Positions 1 to 9,750 are shown, numbered from the stretch's first letter. The stretch: 64,000 bases of DNA from Chrysogorgia sp. JL179-B06 (GCA_035772405.1 JAYKKM010000143.1:3165501-3229500); one strand, 5' to 3'. A program made the numbers and translations. Notes: generated by a model from the sequence alone, not told the origin.

Positions 1-2987
1 CAAAATCGAAGACCATCTATGCGGCGATACCTGCAAGTTATGCTATACACAAAACTGTCCGATAACGAACTGGGTACACTGTAACGAGTGCAACCGATTC
101 TTTAAAAGCCAAGAATGTTTCGATCGGCACCAAGCAACCGTGGGCGAGAAACGACCGATTTGTGCATCCGTCGTGAAATGTCAACACTGCAATCAAGTAG
201 TGAAAAGGGCCAACGAACTCCCTCAAAAACATTATTGCGGTCTTGTTCGATGCACTGTGTGTCAACAGTATGTAAATCCTGAGAACCATCAATGTTTCAT
301 GCAACCGGCAAAGAAGAGAAAAACCACTGATCAAACACAATCGGACACGAATTTAATTGACGATGAGACCGCTGTGGGCGGAGAACCGAACGAAGGAGGA
401 GAAAGCGAGTACTCCCAGCTATTATTTTTCGACTTCGAATGCACGCAAGAAGGCGGAGACCACGTCCCAAATGTATGTGTCGTCCACAACGAGAGCGGTG
501 ACGAAAACGTGTTTAGCGGCCCAAATACGAGAGATGATTTTTGTGAATGGCTGTTCCAAGAGCAAAACTCCGGTAGTATTGTGATGGCCCATAATTTCCA
601 AGGCTATGACGGATATTTCATCCTGCAATACCTACACAAAAATGGTTTGGTACCCGAAGTAATTATACGTGGTGCGAAGATTTTAACACTCAACGTACCA
701 GTGTTAAATATCAAGTTTGTCGACTCGTTATGTTTCATACCGATGAGACTCGCAAACTTTCCAAAAACATTCGGTCTAAACGAACTTGCCAAGGGCTATT
801 TCCCACATTATTTCAACACCGAAGCCAACCAGAACTATGAAGGACCCCTTCCAGATGCTAATTATTATAATCCGGACGGCATGGCACCTGGTGATCGCGA
901 GAAATTTTATGTCTGGTATAATAACCTAAAAGCCAGCAATTATGTGTTCAACTTCCAAGAGGAAATCCTCAAGTATTGCCGATCAGACGTCGACATCCTC
1001 CGACGCTGTTGTCTTGAGTTTAGAGAACTGTTTCGTTCTGTCACCGATATCGACCCCTTCGAGAAATGTCTGACGATTGCTTCGGCCTGTAATCTCGTGT
1101 TCCGTAAGAACTTTCTGCGAGAGAATTCGATTGCCATCATTCCACCGCATGGCTACCGGCCTCAAGATAAACAATCAGTTATCGCTCTTAAATGGTTAGC
1201 ATACACCGCCCGAAGCAACAACCTTTCCATTCGGCATTCGCGTAATTTTGGCGAGCAGCGCATTGGTAAATATCGCGTCGATGGTTTCCACACGGAGTCC
1301 AATACCGTTTATGAATTCCATGGATGTTTCTGGCATGGTTGTATCCGATGCTACGCAAGAGACACGGTCAACCCTGTAAGTCAACAAACCATGCAAGATC
1401 TCCACCAGCGTACCCTAGAGAAAATGCGTTATTTGAAAGGCCAAAACTATAACGTAGTTGAGATGTGGGAATGCGATCTACGACGACAACTCGAAGCCGA
1501 CCCAGAGATGAAATCATATTTCGACAACTTCAACGTCGTCGAACCCCTCGAACCGAGGCATGCTTTCTACGGTGGTCGCACCAACGCTACAAAGTTATTC
1601 CATCAATGTCAACCCGATGAGAAGATACACTACGTAGATTTTACAAGTCTTTATCCTTGGTGTAATAAATACGGAGAATATCCCCTTGGTCATCCAGAAA
1701 TTATCACTGAGAACTTTGGAGATATTTCACAGTATTTTGGTCTTGTGAAATGCACTGTTCTACCTCCACGTCGACTTTACCACCCAGTCCTTCCGTATCG
1801 CGCTCATGGGAAACTGATGTTTCCGCTATGCAAACTATGTACAGACGGTCTGAGTCAAGAACCGTGCAACCACACAGATCAGGAGCGTGCCATTCAAGGT
1901 TCATGGGTAACCTTAGAGTTGCAAAAAGCATTGCAGAAAGGGTATCGTCTGCTCGCAATTCACGAAGTGTGGCATTTCCCCCAACAAAGCAATGTGCTTT
2001 TTAAAGATTATATTGACACTTTCTTAAAAATTAAGCAGGAGTCCAGTGGCTTTCCCGAAGGTTGTGACACCGAAGAGAAGAGGCAAGAGTACGTCGACGA
2101 GTATTATCAACGAGAGGGTGTTCTTATGGATCTCAACAAAATAGAGAAGAACCCTGGTCTACGTGCCTTATCAAAGCTGATGCTGAACTCATTTTGGGGT
2201 AAGTAGAAATAGCGTATAGACATGCATATGTGGCTAAATGAGGAGAGAGGGAGGGAGGGAGAGAGAGAGTATATATGTAATAGATCGTAATATATTTGCT
2301 TTTGTTTTTGAAGGGAAGTTCGCGCAAAAGCCCAATATGACCAAAGTCAAACTCGTGTCCGAACCCGCAGAATACTTCGACATGCTAACTTCCGACGAGA
2401 TCAATGTGACCGATGCATCCTTTGTGAGTGACGATGTTATTGAGCTACGATACGAGAACCAGGAGAACTTCGTTGAACCCAACGCCAGGACCAACGTAGT
2501 CATCGCCGCCTTTACGACAGCCCATGCGAGGCTCAAGCTTTACGGTGTGTTGGAGCAGTTGGGAGAAAGAGTGTTGTATTACGACACGGACTCAGTCATA
2601 TACGTGAGTAAGCCAGGAGAGCTGGAGCCTGAGACTGGAGTTTACCTGGGTGAATTAACGGATGAACTTGACGGTGATTATATCACCACTTTTGTTTCGG
2701 GAGGACCGAAAAATTATGCGTACGAACTAAGTAGTGGAAAGACATGTTGTAAAATTCGAGGAATCACTTTAAATTATCAAACATTACAAACAGTTAATTT
2801 TAGTGTTATGAAAGATATGGTTATAGGGATAGGTCCAGCGAAGGTGTCAGTGGACATCCCATTTAAAATTACTAGGGATACCAGCACAAAGCAAGTTATC
2901 ACAAAGCAACAGAGTAAAGACTATAGAGTAGTTTACAATAAACGCGTTGTTGTAGATAATTTAAATACAGTTCCTTACGGTTTTTAG
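1..2987 (+). CDS. polB: Polinton protein-primed DNA polymerase B, 5' end outside the window, one intron
   Basis: Replicates the linear element by protein-primed synthesis (family knowledge). The frame is open from base 2, so the true start lies upstream. Exon 1 is 2-2198 and exon 2 is 2314-2987, giving 956 visible residues. Cys/His-rich zinc-binding-like motifs occupy about 20-300. Exonuclease motifs follow: DFE (about 428-442), HNFQGYD (590-610) and YxxxD (973-993). Polymerase motif A DFTSLYP is at about 1637-1660, motif B NSFWG at the exon junction, and motif C YYDTDS at about 2577-2600. Between exo and pol lies a block with VDG and EFHGCFWHGC (about 1280-1342) resembling the nuclease-like insertion of linear-plasmid/Polinton polymerases. 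It is the first gene of the rightward block. Apart from the cut start no damage is seen. Family call is firm. Confidence 0.93.
2199..2313 (+). other. Intron (115 bp) in the Polinton polymerase gene
   Basis: Exon 1 ends at 2198 immediately before GTAAGT; a T-rich tract followed by AG ends at 2313. Joining across it keeps the polymerase frame (phase 1) exactly inside the conserved motif B region. Without splicing the frame stops at 2204-2206. The intron contains a GA-rich simple tract (about 2238-2270). A small insertion that happens to look like an intron is less likely because both splice signals and phase fit. Confidence 0.85.
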
Positions 2988-3080
2988 TGTGTTTGTAAAT
3001 AATTTAAATTCGTGTGATTGTAAATAGGAAAACTTAATAATATATGTTTATGAACTTTGAAATCGTCTAATTTATTCATT

Positions 3081-3173
3081 GTGTGGGATGCGAACCCACG
3101 TTTTCTGGGGATATAATTAAACGTTATCTCGGGATTTAACGCCCAGCGCCCTAAACCACTTGGTCATCCAGGA
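3081..3173 (-). repeat. tRNA-like (class II) pseudo-tRNA or tRNA-derived SINE head
   Basis: On the minus strand an A-box-like TGACCAAGTGG (3156-3166) precedes a B-box-like GGGTTCGCATCCC with a perfect 5-bp T stem (GTGGG/CCCAC). The long spacing resembles a Ser/Leu-type variable arm. The acceptor stem does not pair and position 33 of the loop is not T, so a working tRNA is unlikely. It lies inside the Polinton, in the 580-bp stretch between polymerase and the next gene. The rest of that stretch (2988-3569) shows nothing else coding. Confidence 0.5.
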
Positions 3174-3412
3174 ATCTACACTTTTGGCTGTTTATTTTCG
3201 AAATGAATCCGAAACTTAAAGAAGTGGTGAGGGGAAACAATTTTGTTTTGTGATTAAAATTAAATTGTATATGTGCATGACTAATGTATTTAAATCGAGT
3301 CATTAAGAAAGAACTAAATGAATGAAAAGTAATTTCCCGCTCGCCTAGCTCTATATGATGTAATTATTTGTGCACAGCTATTGTGAAGGGGATAGAAGGT
3401 GTATTTCTCAAA

Positions 3413-3514
3413 CGGGCCACAGTGCCACGAAAAAGGCCCCCAGGGCCATTTTGAAGGATGTATCCCCAGAGGAAGGGCCAAAGGGCCACGAAAAAGGCCC
3501 TCAGGGCCATTTTG
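3413..3514 (+). repeat. Tandem duplication of a ~32-bp GGGCC-rich unit
   Basis: Two near-identical copies (3422-3453 and 3483-3514) of a unit with CCACGAAAAAGGCCC followed by CAGGGCCATTTTG. Each copy has GGCC self-complementary blocks and could form small hairpins. They lie just upstream of the small zinc-finger ORF, in what would be its leader. Confidence 0.8.
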
Positions 3515-3569
3515 TAAACTTATCGATATAAATGTTATATGTAGTGAACTAAACTATTCAGTTGACATC

Positions 3570-3782
3570 ATGCCTCGGACACGTAAAGATTGTCCGATCT
3601 GTGGAAAGAAAAGTTTATTGAGATTAGCAAACCATTTGGCGAACTTTCACCAACTACCCTCGGAAGAAAGGCAATCTCACTTGATCCGTGCCAGAGCTTG
3701 TACTGTAGATTTAGAAATGCTTTTGAAAGAATTACATAGACTCCTTCGAAATAAAAAACGTCCTAAAAAGTGGTATAAATAA
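3570..3782 (+). CDS. Small C2H2-like zinc-finger protein of the Polinton (70 aa)
   Basis: The start at 3570 was chosen because the upstream open frame runs through the GGGCC repeats and lacks a protein-like composition. The 70-residue product begins MPRTRKDCPICGKK and has CPIC...HLANFH (about residues 8-25), a single C2H2-type metal site. A helical, charged segment and a very basic end (KKRPKKWYK) follow, suggesting a nucleic-acid-binding protein. It sits between polymerase and packaging ATPase, 32 bp before the latter, in the same direction. Short proteins of this type recur in cnidarian Polintons in my recollection, but their role is unknown to me. Confidence 0.7.
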   Translation: MPRTRKDCPICGKKSLLRLANHLANFHQLPSEERQSHLIRARACTVDLEMLLKELHRLLRNKKRPKKWYK

Positions 3783-3814
3783 TATTTCAAGAATCCTCAA
3801 TTCTCATTTGAACC

Positions 3815-4450
3815 ATGTATTCCATACAGTTAACACATCCTTTTGGGCTCTTAATCTCAGGAGGTACAAAGACAGGAAAGACAACATTTGTCAAGAAACT
3901 GTTAGCGAACGCTAACATCATGATCGACCCGCCTCCAGAAAACATTTATTTTTATGCCGAGTACCAAAACACGTTTGCTGAAATAGAGACCCTAGTTCCA
4001 GGGATTCAGTTTATCCAAGGCTTACCCGATTCCATGTTAGACAGCATTAATCCAGAGACAAGAAACGTATTTATCATTGACGATATGATGGGCGAGAAAG
4101 ATGCTATTATTGCAAAATTATTCACGAAAAAGTCTCACCATGGAAACCTCAGCGTGATTTACATAGTACAAAATATGTTTCATCAAAGCAAAGAGCATCG
4201 AACTATATCACTTAACGCCAGTTATTTGGTTCTAACTAAGAATGTCCGTGATGCCAGCCAGGTGATCCACCTAGCCAAACAGCTGTACCCAAGCAATAGC
4301 AAATTTTTCCAGCAGGCTTATCAGATGGCAACAAAAGAGCCGTATTCTTACATATTTGTCGACCTGACGCCGACATGTCCCGATGAAATACGACTTCGAT
4401 CCGGAATCTTCACTACAGATACTCATTACGTCTACCAACCTCGCGTATAA
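3815..4450 (+). CDS. Polinton genome-packaging ATPase (FtsK/HerA, A32-like)
   Basis: Expected to pump element DNA into a capsid (family role). The 211-aa product has a Walker A GGTKTGKTT near the N-terminus (residues 16-24), a Walker B hydrophobic strand NVFIIDDMM (about 86-94), and a downstream YIVQNMF segment typical of the sensor region of A32-type ATPases. Length is normal for the family. The frame is uninterrupted. It lies in the rightward block between the C2H2 protein and a small frameshifted ORF. Confident family assignment. Confidence 0.93.
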   Translation: MYSIQLTHPFGLLISGGTKTGKTTFVKKLLANANIMIDPPPENIYFYAEYQNTFAEIETLVPGIQFIQGLPDSMLDSINPETRNVFIIDDMMGEKDAIIAKLFTKKSHHGNLSVIYIVQNMFHQSKEHRTISLNASYLVLTKNVRDASQVIHLAKQLYPSNSKFFQQAYQMATKEPYSYIFVDLTPTCPDEIRLRSGIFTTDTHYVYQPRV

Positions 4451-4478
4451 AAACATAGTTCTGTCTATTCATTTGAGG

Positions 4479-4809
4479 ATGTCCCGCCGTGTGAGAAGGA
4501 ACTACGATGTTTTAAAGGTATTGACAAAGTGTAAACCTTCTATGCGAAAAGCGATCATAAAAGCTGCAGATACAGATTTATTGGAAGCCATAACCGAGTG
4601 CCTTTTGAACATTTGCCGTGGAACGATTAAAATTAATCCAAAAACGTATAAAAAAGCTTACACCATACTCAGATCACATTGAAGCTGTTGCCGATAAGAC
4701 AAACCCGATCACGAAAAGAAGGAGAGTTATTATACAGAACGGAGACGGATTCTTACCTTTTCTACTCGCTCCTGTCTTAGAACAATTGGCGAGCTTTCTA
4801 ACCAAATAA
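4479..4809 (+). CDS. Small conserved Polinton ORF, split by a +1 frame change
   Basis: The first frame (4479-4682, 67 aa) starts MSRRVRRNYDVLK and is basic and helical. A second frame open to 4809 carries a basic stretch (TKRRRVI) and a hydrophobic tail (FLPFLLAPVLEQLASF) that I judge to be the rest of the same protein. The change of frame falls at TAT AAA A AAG (4647-4656), inside a run of six A. Either one base was inserted, the assembly has a homopolymer error, or the ribosome shifts +1. The second frame's stop overlaps the next gene's ATG (TAATG, 4807-4811). Function unknown; basic plus hydrophobic composition suggests a minor virion or membrane-associated protein (inference). Confidence 0.6.
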
Positions 4810-5534
4810 TGGAGCATGTCAAAAGACTGGTTCTGGTACCTGAACACATGGCTACAAAGAAACCCATGGTTCTTCCACTGACTGCTCAAGTGAACCAGTT
4901 GGACTCGGAAATGGACAGTTTAATGCAACGTCAAGATATAGCGCAAGACGATAAAGTGAAGTTGTATAATCAGACCTTTCAACGCTATCTCAATTACTAT
5001 GACAAACGAATGCATCGACCTGTTCCTGTAAGTATTGCCCACACCCAGCCTATCGCAGCAGAAGAAACAGGCCCCGAACCTTCAACAGAGACAACGCCTG
5101 AACCGCCGGGAGAAATCGAGAGTGATATCATAGAAAGTGTACCTTCCACGATGAAATCAAGAGCTGTACAACTGATCAAAAAGATAAAAGCAAATAAAGA
5201 TGTGGTTGGATGGAACGATCAAGGGCAAATGGTTTTTGAAGGAAGAACTATTCCAGGTACTAACGTTATTGATTTAGTCAACGATACTCTGCGTCAAAGA
5301 AAGAATTTCAACCCTGCGGGGTGGCAACTGTTCGCAAAAGCTTTAGGACGTTTAAATGTACCCGAAGGAATCGTCAGAAACGAAGAACGTCTACATCTGG
5401 TGAAGGAATATAGGAACAAGCCTTCATCTGCTTCTAGCGACCCCCCTCTGACGCCGTCACTACAGTCTCCAGGGGCACCAGCGAAACCAAGAAAGAAACG
5501 TAGAGACAAAAATCCATATAAATGGCATTCGTAA
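4809..5534 (+). CDS. Conserved Polinton protein of unknown function (241 aa, PY/PW class)
   Basis: Intact frame of 241 aa. N-terminal helical region with an LDSEMDSLMQRQDI stretch. Then comes an acidic, proline-rich linker (about residues 80-115). A folded domain with VGWNDQGQMVFEGRTIPGTN (about 136-156), DLVNDTLRQRKNFNPAGW and a basic C-terminal tail (KPRKKRRDK) follow. This arrangement matches a protein I recognise as recurrent in animal Polintons, but no activity is known to me. The start overlaps the preceding stop by one base. An AATAAA at 5557-5562 is a likely poly(A) signal for the rightward transcripts. Confidence 0.75.
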   Translation: MEHVKRLVLVPEHMATKKPMVLPLTAQVNQLDSEMDSLMQRQDIAQDDKVKLYNQTFQRYLNYYDKRMHRPVPVSIAHTQPIAAEETGPEPSTETTPEPPGEIESDIIESVPSTMKSRAVQLIKKIKANKDVVGWNDQGQMVFEGRTIPGTNVIDLVNDTLRQRKNFNPAGWQLFAKALGRLNVPEGIVRNEERLHLVKEYRNKPSSASSDPPLTPSLQSPGAPAKPRKKRRDKNPYKWHS

Positions 5535-5599
5535 TCTTTTTGTAAATATTTTATTGAATAAATTAATTTTTTTTACAATTACAACGTGTCCTTTTATTC
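5535..5599. promoter_or_regulatory. Convergent 3' ends with poly(A) signals on both strands
   Basis: The rightward and leftward gene blocks meet here. AATAAA on the plus strand (5557-5562) and its complement TTTATT/TTTTATT (about 5549-5554 and 5590-5596) could serve the two opposing transcripts. This compact meeting point divides the element into early-looking (+) and virion-looking (-) halves (inference). Confidence 0.5.
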
Positions 5600-6061
5600 T
5601 TACACAAAATACCATTTACGTATAAAATTACGAACTAATGTATCGTTCCACTCCTTTTGATCAGTAAACATACCAGCAATAGTTGACATGGGAATATTTC
5701 TACTACGATGTAAAGCATAAAATAAACAGTATTGTCCACACACACGAGACCACGGTGACTGTAAAGTCTTTTCATTCCAAGTAAATGTACTGCTATGATC
5801 TCGTAGAAAGGTTTGAAAGTCTATGCTGTAAAATTCTGGGCTTTGTCCATAAGAGTCGAAGAATTCGCCTTTTCCATCCGATGTGACGTAAACAGCTACC
5901 CAATGTGTACCAGGTCCATCGCTGGGATCCACGTTTATAATAAAACCTCTAGGTCTTTTCTGTATCTGACTTGGTAAACGATCCGAGGGTAAAACATCTG
6001 TAAACACTGATTTGGTATATGAGTCACTTTGTAGGACACGAAGCAGATGACGTGTGTTCAT
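5600..6061 (-). CDS. Polinton cysteine protease, adenain-like
   Basis: A maturation protease of virion proteins by family role. The 153-aa product has the ordered catalytic residues of the adenain/Ulp1 clan: His53 in GTHWVAVY, Asp69 in FFDSYG, and a Cys in CGQYC (Cys112 likely nucleophile). Length is usual for Polinton proteases. The start lies 2 bp after the stop of the major capsid gene, in an operon-like leftward block of capsid, PX and integrase genes. Frame intact. Confidence 0.92.
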   Translation of the reverse strand: MNTRHLLRVLQSDSYTKSVFTDVLPSDRLPSQIQKRPRGFIINVDPSDGPGTHWVAVYVTSDGKGEFFDSYGQSPEFYSIDFQTFLRDHSSTFTWNEKTLQSPWSRVCGQYCLFYALHRSRNIPMSTIAGMFTDQKEWNDTLVRNFIRKWYFV

Positions 6062-6063
6062 TT

Positions 6064-7411
6064 TTAGCTTCTGAAGTCACTTAGTACGTTACGGTTGGCA
6101 TCAATTTCGATAAGATTTTGAAATTCTCCAAGCACCACGATATTTATAGCCCCAGTTAGAGCCGTACCGAACTTACATTCTAGGGAGACGTTCCCATCCC
6201 TGATAGGTTGAAAATGATCTCCAACACATAGATCAGCTGTTAAATCAAACACGTACAGGGTATAGCCATTTGCATACTCGTCTCGAGTAATACCGTTGCC
6301 TTGATTCTGAAACATCTTGTTGGTACCAGCATACAGCGTTTGGAATGCTGAAACATAGTTGGTCCCTGCTGCTCCTGCAAACTTTAGGTGAAGTGGTTTG
6401 CCAGGTCGGTGTTCTCCATTCACAGATAATGCAAGAAATGTTGTGTCATAGTTCTTAAAATTGAAAGGATTCTTGTTTATAAACTCCGTTGTAAGCATCT
6501 GCATCCACCATCCCAATCACAACTCTATCAGGAAGAGGTCCTTGGAATATATTCTGTTGATCTCCAGACATGTTTCCCGTTGGTATGGAGAACACTTTGC
6601 AGTTTACACGATTGATAGGGTACTTGGCTGTGATTTGCTGAATTGCATGGGTATGACCTATCATTGTAGTGGACGAAACGTTAACACGGCGAGCGCGAAA
6701 CACGCAATCTTCTAGAACCACTTTAAAACCAGGATCTTCTGCGGATGAAACCAGGCAAAAGGGAGCTCTTGATCTCACTAACTTGAGCTTGATTGGAACA
6801 GCGCCAAGGATATAGCGTTCTTGCGCGAACAGATCCGAATGAATTCTTCCTTCCATCGCCACAGACTTGCTTAGGCTTGTATGTGCGTGACGTTCCTTTA
6901 ATCCTTTGTTCGCATCGGCAACTTCTGCTAGTGGATTCACGGCATCCATCCGTCCAGCCTGGTCTTTGTAGAACAACGCTGAAGTTAAGTGAGACGATTT
7001 AGCGTCTTTGCTAAAGTTCAATACAGTTTCTATATATGCTCGGTAAGGATACGAAGTGCTTGATGGTGTGACCAGTTTGTTGTTCAGATAAATTTCCACT
7101 TGAGAAAATAAGGCATGCATCCATAAATTAACAGGACCCACTTGGGCGGTGTCAGGTAAGTTAGTTCCGTCTCCATTCGTTATCTTTGCTTTTACGTGAA
7201 GGTAACTGTTTGCCAGATCGGTGTAGACATCAGAATTTGCAGCACAGAGAAACTCGATAGTGTCCGAAGTTCCAATGCTTGAAAGAGGATCGATGTCTTC
7301 CCAAAATCCTTTATTCATTTCAACTTGAGTGTCAGGAACAGAAAATAAGTCCAGTTCCGATTTTCCACATGAACAGGAATCTTTATGTAAAGTCTCGTAG
7401 CCTTGTGCCAT
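6064..7411 (-). CDS. Polinton major capsid protein (double jelly-roll), split by a +1 frame change
   Basis: The main frame (7411-6455) gives 318 residues starting MAQGYETLHKDSCSCGKSEL, with capsid-typical strands such as DTIEFLCAANSDVYTDL and YPYRAYIETVLNF. The C-terminal part lies in the +1 frame and runs to 6064 (NPFNFKNYDTTFLAL, then a second jelly-roll-like segment). Frames change at TAT AAA C AAG (6481-6472). The combined length would be about 450 residues, as expected for the family. It begins 3 bp after the PX stop and ends 2 bp before the protease start. A single-base insertion, an assembly error or +1 recoding would each explain it; otherwise the sequence looks well kept. Confidence 0.85.
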
Positions 7412-7414
7412 TAT

Positions 7415-7858
7415 TTAAGAAAAAGTAGGTTTTTCTTGAGATGTTTTCCGCCTCTTGGTCTGTGAGCGATTGGTAGATTTCGATGATGCATTGGTTTTTA
7501 TAGATGTTTTACGTTTGCGACCGCCTCCTGATTGGTTACCCATGAGTTGTTTAGCACCCTGTCGAGCTATATCTTTGACGGCTGCGACACCACGACCTTT
7601 GACAGCTTGCTTCACACTTTTCCCGGCCAGAACATCTTGACTGACATCTGTTGCCGCTTGCAGAGCTCTCCGTCCAATCGCTTGTGCTCCTCGTTTCACC
7701 AGAGGTATTGCATATCGGGCAATACTTTTAAAGAAACTTCCAATACCGTAGCCTCTTTGAATCCGTGCACCTCTAAAACCAGATAGACTTCCACCTCGCT
7801 GTCCTCGTAAATAATATTGTTGAAACTGCTTTGCATCTGGAACGATTGTAGTTCTCAT
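7415..7858 (-). CDS. Polinton PX-like basic virion protein (adenovirus pVI/pX-like)
   Basis: 147 aa, strongly basic. A glycine-rich stretch (RGQRGGSLSGFRGARIQRG) precedes an amphipathic region GIGSFFKSIARYAIPLVKRG (about 38-57). A helical middle and a Lys/Arg/Ser-rich tail (GGGRKRKTS, KRRKTS) follow. In this position and with this composition it matches the Polinton PX protein compared with adenoviral core or cement proteins; binding of packaged DNA or a membrane role is inferred. It is wedged between minor capsid (2 bp upstream) and major capsid (3 bp downstream). Intact. Confidence 0.75.
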   Translation of the reverse strand: MRTTIVPDAKQFQQYYLRGQRGGSLSGFRGARIQRGYGIGSFFKSIARYAIPLVKRGAQAIGRRALQAATDVSQDVLAGKSVKQAVKGRGVAAVKDIARQGAKQLMGNQSGGGRKRKTSIKTNASSKSTNRSQTKRRKTSQEKPTFS

Positions 7859-7860
7859 CT

Positions 7861-8616
7861 TTAAATAAAATACTGCGATCTGCTCTGTCTGAAGTGTAGT
7901 ATCACGATCGACTTTCCAAATTCAAATGAGACGTTTTCGTTTTTGTCGTCCTTTATATCTATTTCGATCGTCTCGAATGATTTCACTTTTACGGGTACGT
8001 ATTGAAGGTTGCGGAAAGTAACGTTAACATTTTCCCCGTATTTTCCTTTCGTATTCACAATTCGTAGAAGAGGCACTTTGACGTCGCCAACAAACTGTAC
8101 ATCCACCACATTTGTGTAGAGGTATATGGATGAAAAGCCCGCGTTTATATCTGCTACGTAAGGACTCGTTGTTTTCTTCGTAATCACTGCATCCTGCTCG
8201 AATCCTAAAGTCGTTGCGATATCACCCGAAAACCATACCATTGCGCCTTTTTTCACATCGACTATCACTTTGAGCGTATTTTTATTATATGTAAACTTGA
8301 TCTTAGCTTGTCCTTCTTTCGTCATGCAATGGTTTAAATCTTTAACCAGGTTTGTAACACTGTTGTATTGTGTGCCTTGAATGATGCCCACTTCATCTGG
8401 ACCTGTGCCATTAATGTTGTAGAGAAAGGTTTGCTGATTGCCTTCGCGTATCGTGCTCCATGTATGAGGATAATTAAACTCGGAAAGGGCTACTTCCCAG
8501 TCCCCTGTCAGTTCTAACGTTTCAGCGAGCTTCACTTTAAAATTCGCTACAGAATTGTGCGGGAAATATTTCATAGAACTATTACTTGGGAGCGTCAAGT
8601 AAAACTGTGTTGTCAT
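7861..8616 (-). CDS. Polinton minor capsid protein (penton, single jelly-roll)
   Basis: 251 aa from the ATG at 8616 (MTTQFYLTLPSNSS), preferred to the upstream ATG at 8664 because the extra 16 residues are hydrophobic and unlike the family start. The N-terminal FYLTLPSNSS plus 'F-NSVANFKVKLAETLELTGDW' type segment, the TFLYNI strand and a beta-rich body are typical of Polinton penton proteins. It forms the vertices of the capsid (family role). The frame is intact and its stop is 2 bp from the PX start. Confidence 0.85.
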   Translation of the reverse strand: MTTQFYLTLPSNSSMKYFPHNSVANFKVKLAETLELTGDWEVALSEFNYPHTWSTIREGNQQTFLYNINGTGPDEVGIIQGTQYNSVTNLVKDLNHCMTKEGQAKIKFTYNKNTLKVIVDVKKGAMVWFSGDIATTLGFEQDAVITKKTTSPYVADINAGFSSIYLYTNVVDVQFVGDVKVPLLRIVNTKGKYGENVNVTFRNLQYVPVKVKSFETIEIDIKDDKNENVSFEFGKSIVILHFRQSRSQYFI

Positions 8617-8666
8617 CTCGGCGAGTATAAGACACAAATGAACACAAGTTATGAGATCACACACTT

Positions 8667-9750
8667 TTATTTCGAAATATGTTTTACATTATCAACCGGT
8701 ACCCAAGAATTAAAATCATTAGAATAACCTAGCCATTTTACAAGATATTCTTTGCGTTTACCACGCATGCGAGACTTAATCACATTTTCTACTCTAAAAA
8801 AGTCAGTGTCTTTCTTGATAATTCTTTGCAACTCTTGTTCGTAAAATGTTCCCTCTATCTCCTCGTCGTGATAATCAGAGATTTTATACACAGGTGGTCT
8901 TCTAGGTATACGCTTCGTTATGGTGAAAAATTTCTTCGGTCCAGCTGGGTAAGTAACCTTTCTTGAATGTTCGTCTGGCTTTGCTGATTCGCACTTGATC
9001 ACCCACGTTAAATTTATACTTGATGGGCGTGGTAGATTCGTCACCGTACAATCGTTGCCACACGACGCTTTCATTCTCGTGATTCACATCAACCGGTTTC
9101 ATTCCAATACTGCGATGTCGCGAATGGTTGTAGGAATACACCAGTTTTTGTAGCACATCCATATACTTTAGTGTATTCTTAGCTGTAAAGTATTTCCACA
9201 TCTTTCCTTTCAGCGTTCGATTAAATCGTTCCACAATAGACGCTTTGGTATCATTATGCGTGGTGAAAAACAATATGTTGTAATCTTTCAAAAGCTTCTG
9301 AAACAGTCTGTTGGTAAATTCAGTTCCTTTATCGGTATGAAGTTTCTCGGGACGTCTGCCTTTCTTGCATATCTTCTTAAAGGCTTTAATCAGATTTTCT
9401 CCGGATTTTGTTTTCAATGGTTCTACCCACGCATACTTGGATAAGACATCAATGACAGTTAAAATGTATTTATAGCCAATGTTTGCTTTACTCAACGAAT
9501 CCATAATGACCAAATCTGCTTCCCATTCTTCATCTATTGCTCCGACAATAACTCTATTTCTTTTAAAACGATGTCGTACTGGTTTATGTAAAGTATACGT
9601 ATCTTGTTGTTTTAACCAGGTTTTTATATCGTTTCGCGATAGTTTAAATTTCCCGTCATTTTTTACGACACGGTAAACAGCATCGACACCACCGAAACTT
9701 GCCGGACTTTCTGGGTTGTAGTACAGGTCGTGGAGATACTGTTTCTCCAT
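8667..9750 (-). CDS. Polinton retroviral-type integrase with C-terminal chromodomain, split by a +1 frame change
   Basis: Integrates the linear element (family role). The core frame starts at 9750 (MEKQYLHDLYYNPESPASF). The DDE catalytic residues are seen in EADLVIMD, LHTDKGTEF and KASIVERFNRTLK. The chromodomain is in the next frame (FFRVENVIKSRMRGKRKEYL and KWLGYSNDFNSWVP), ending at 8667. The frame change falls at a run of five T (8926-8930) after about residue 274. The chromodomain may steer insertion to marked chromatin (inference). Frameshift again is +1, as in two other genes of this element; the protein would be about 359 aa. Confidence 0.9.
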
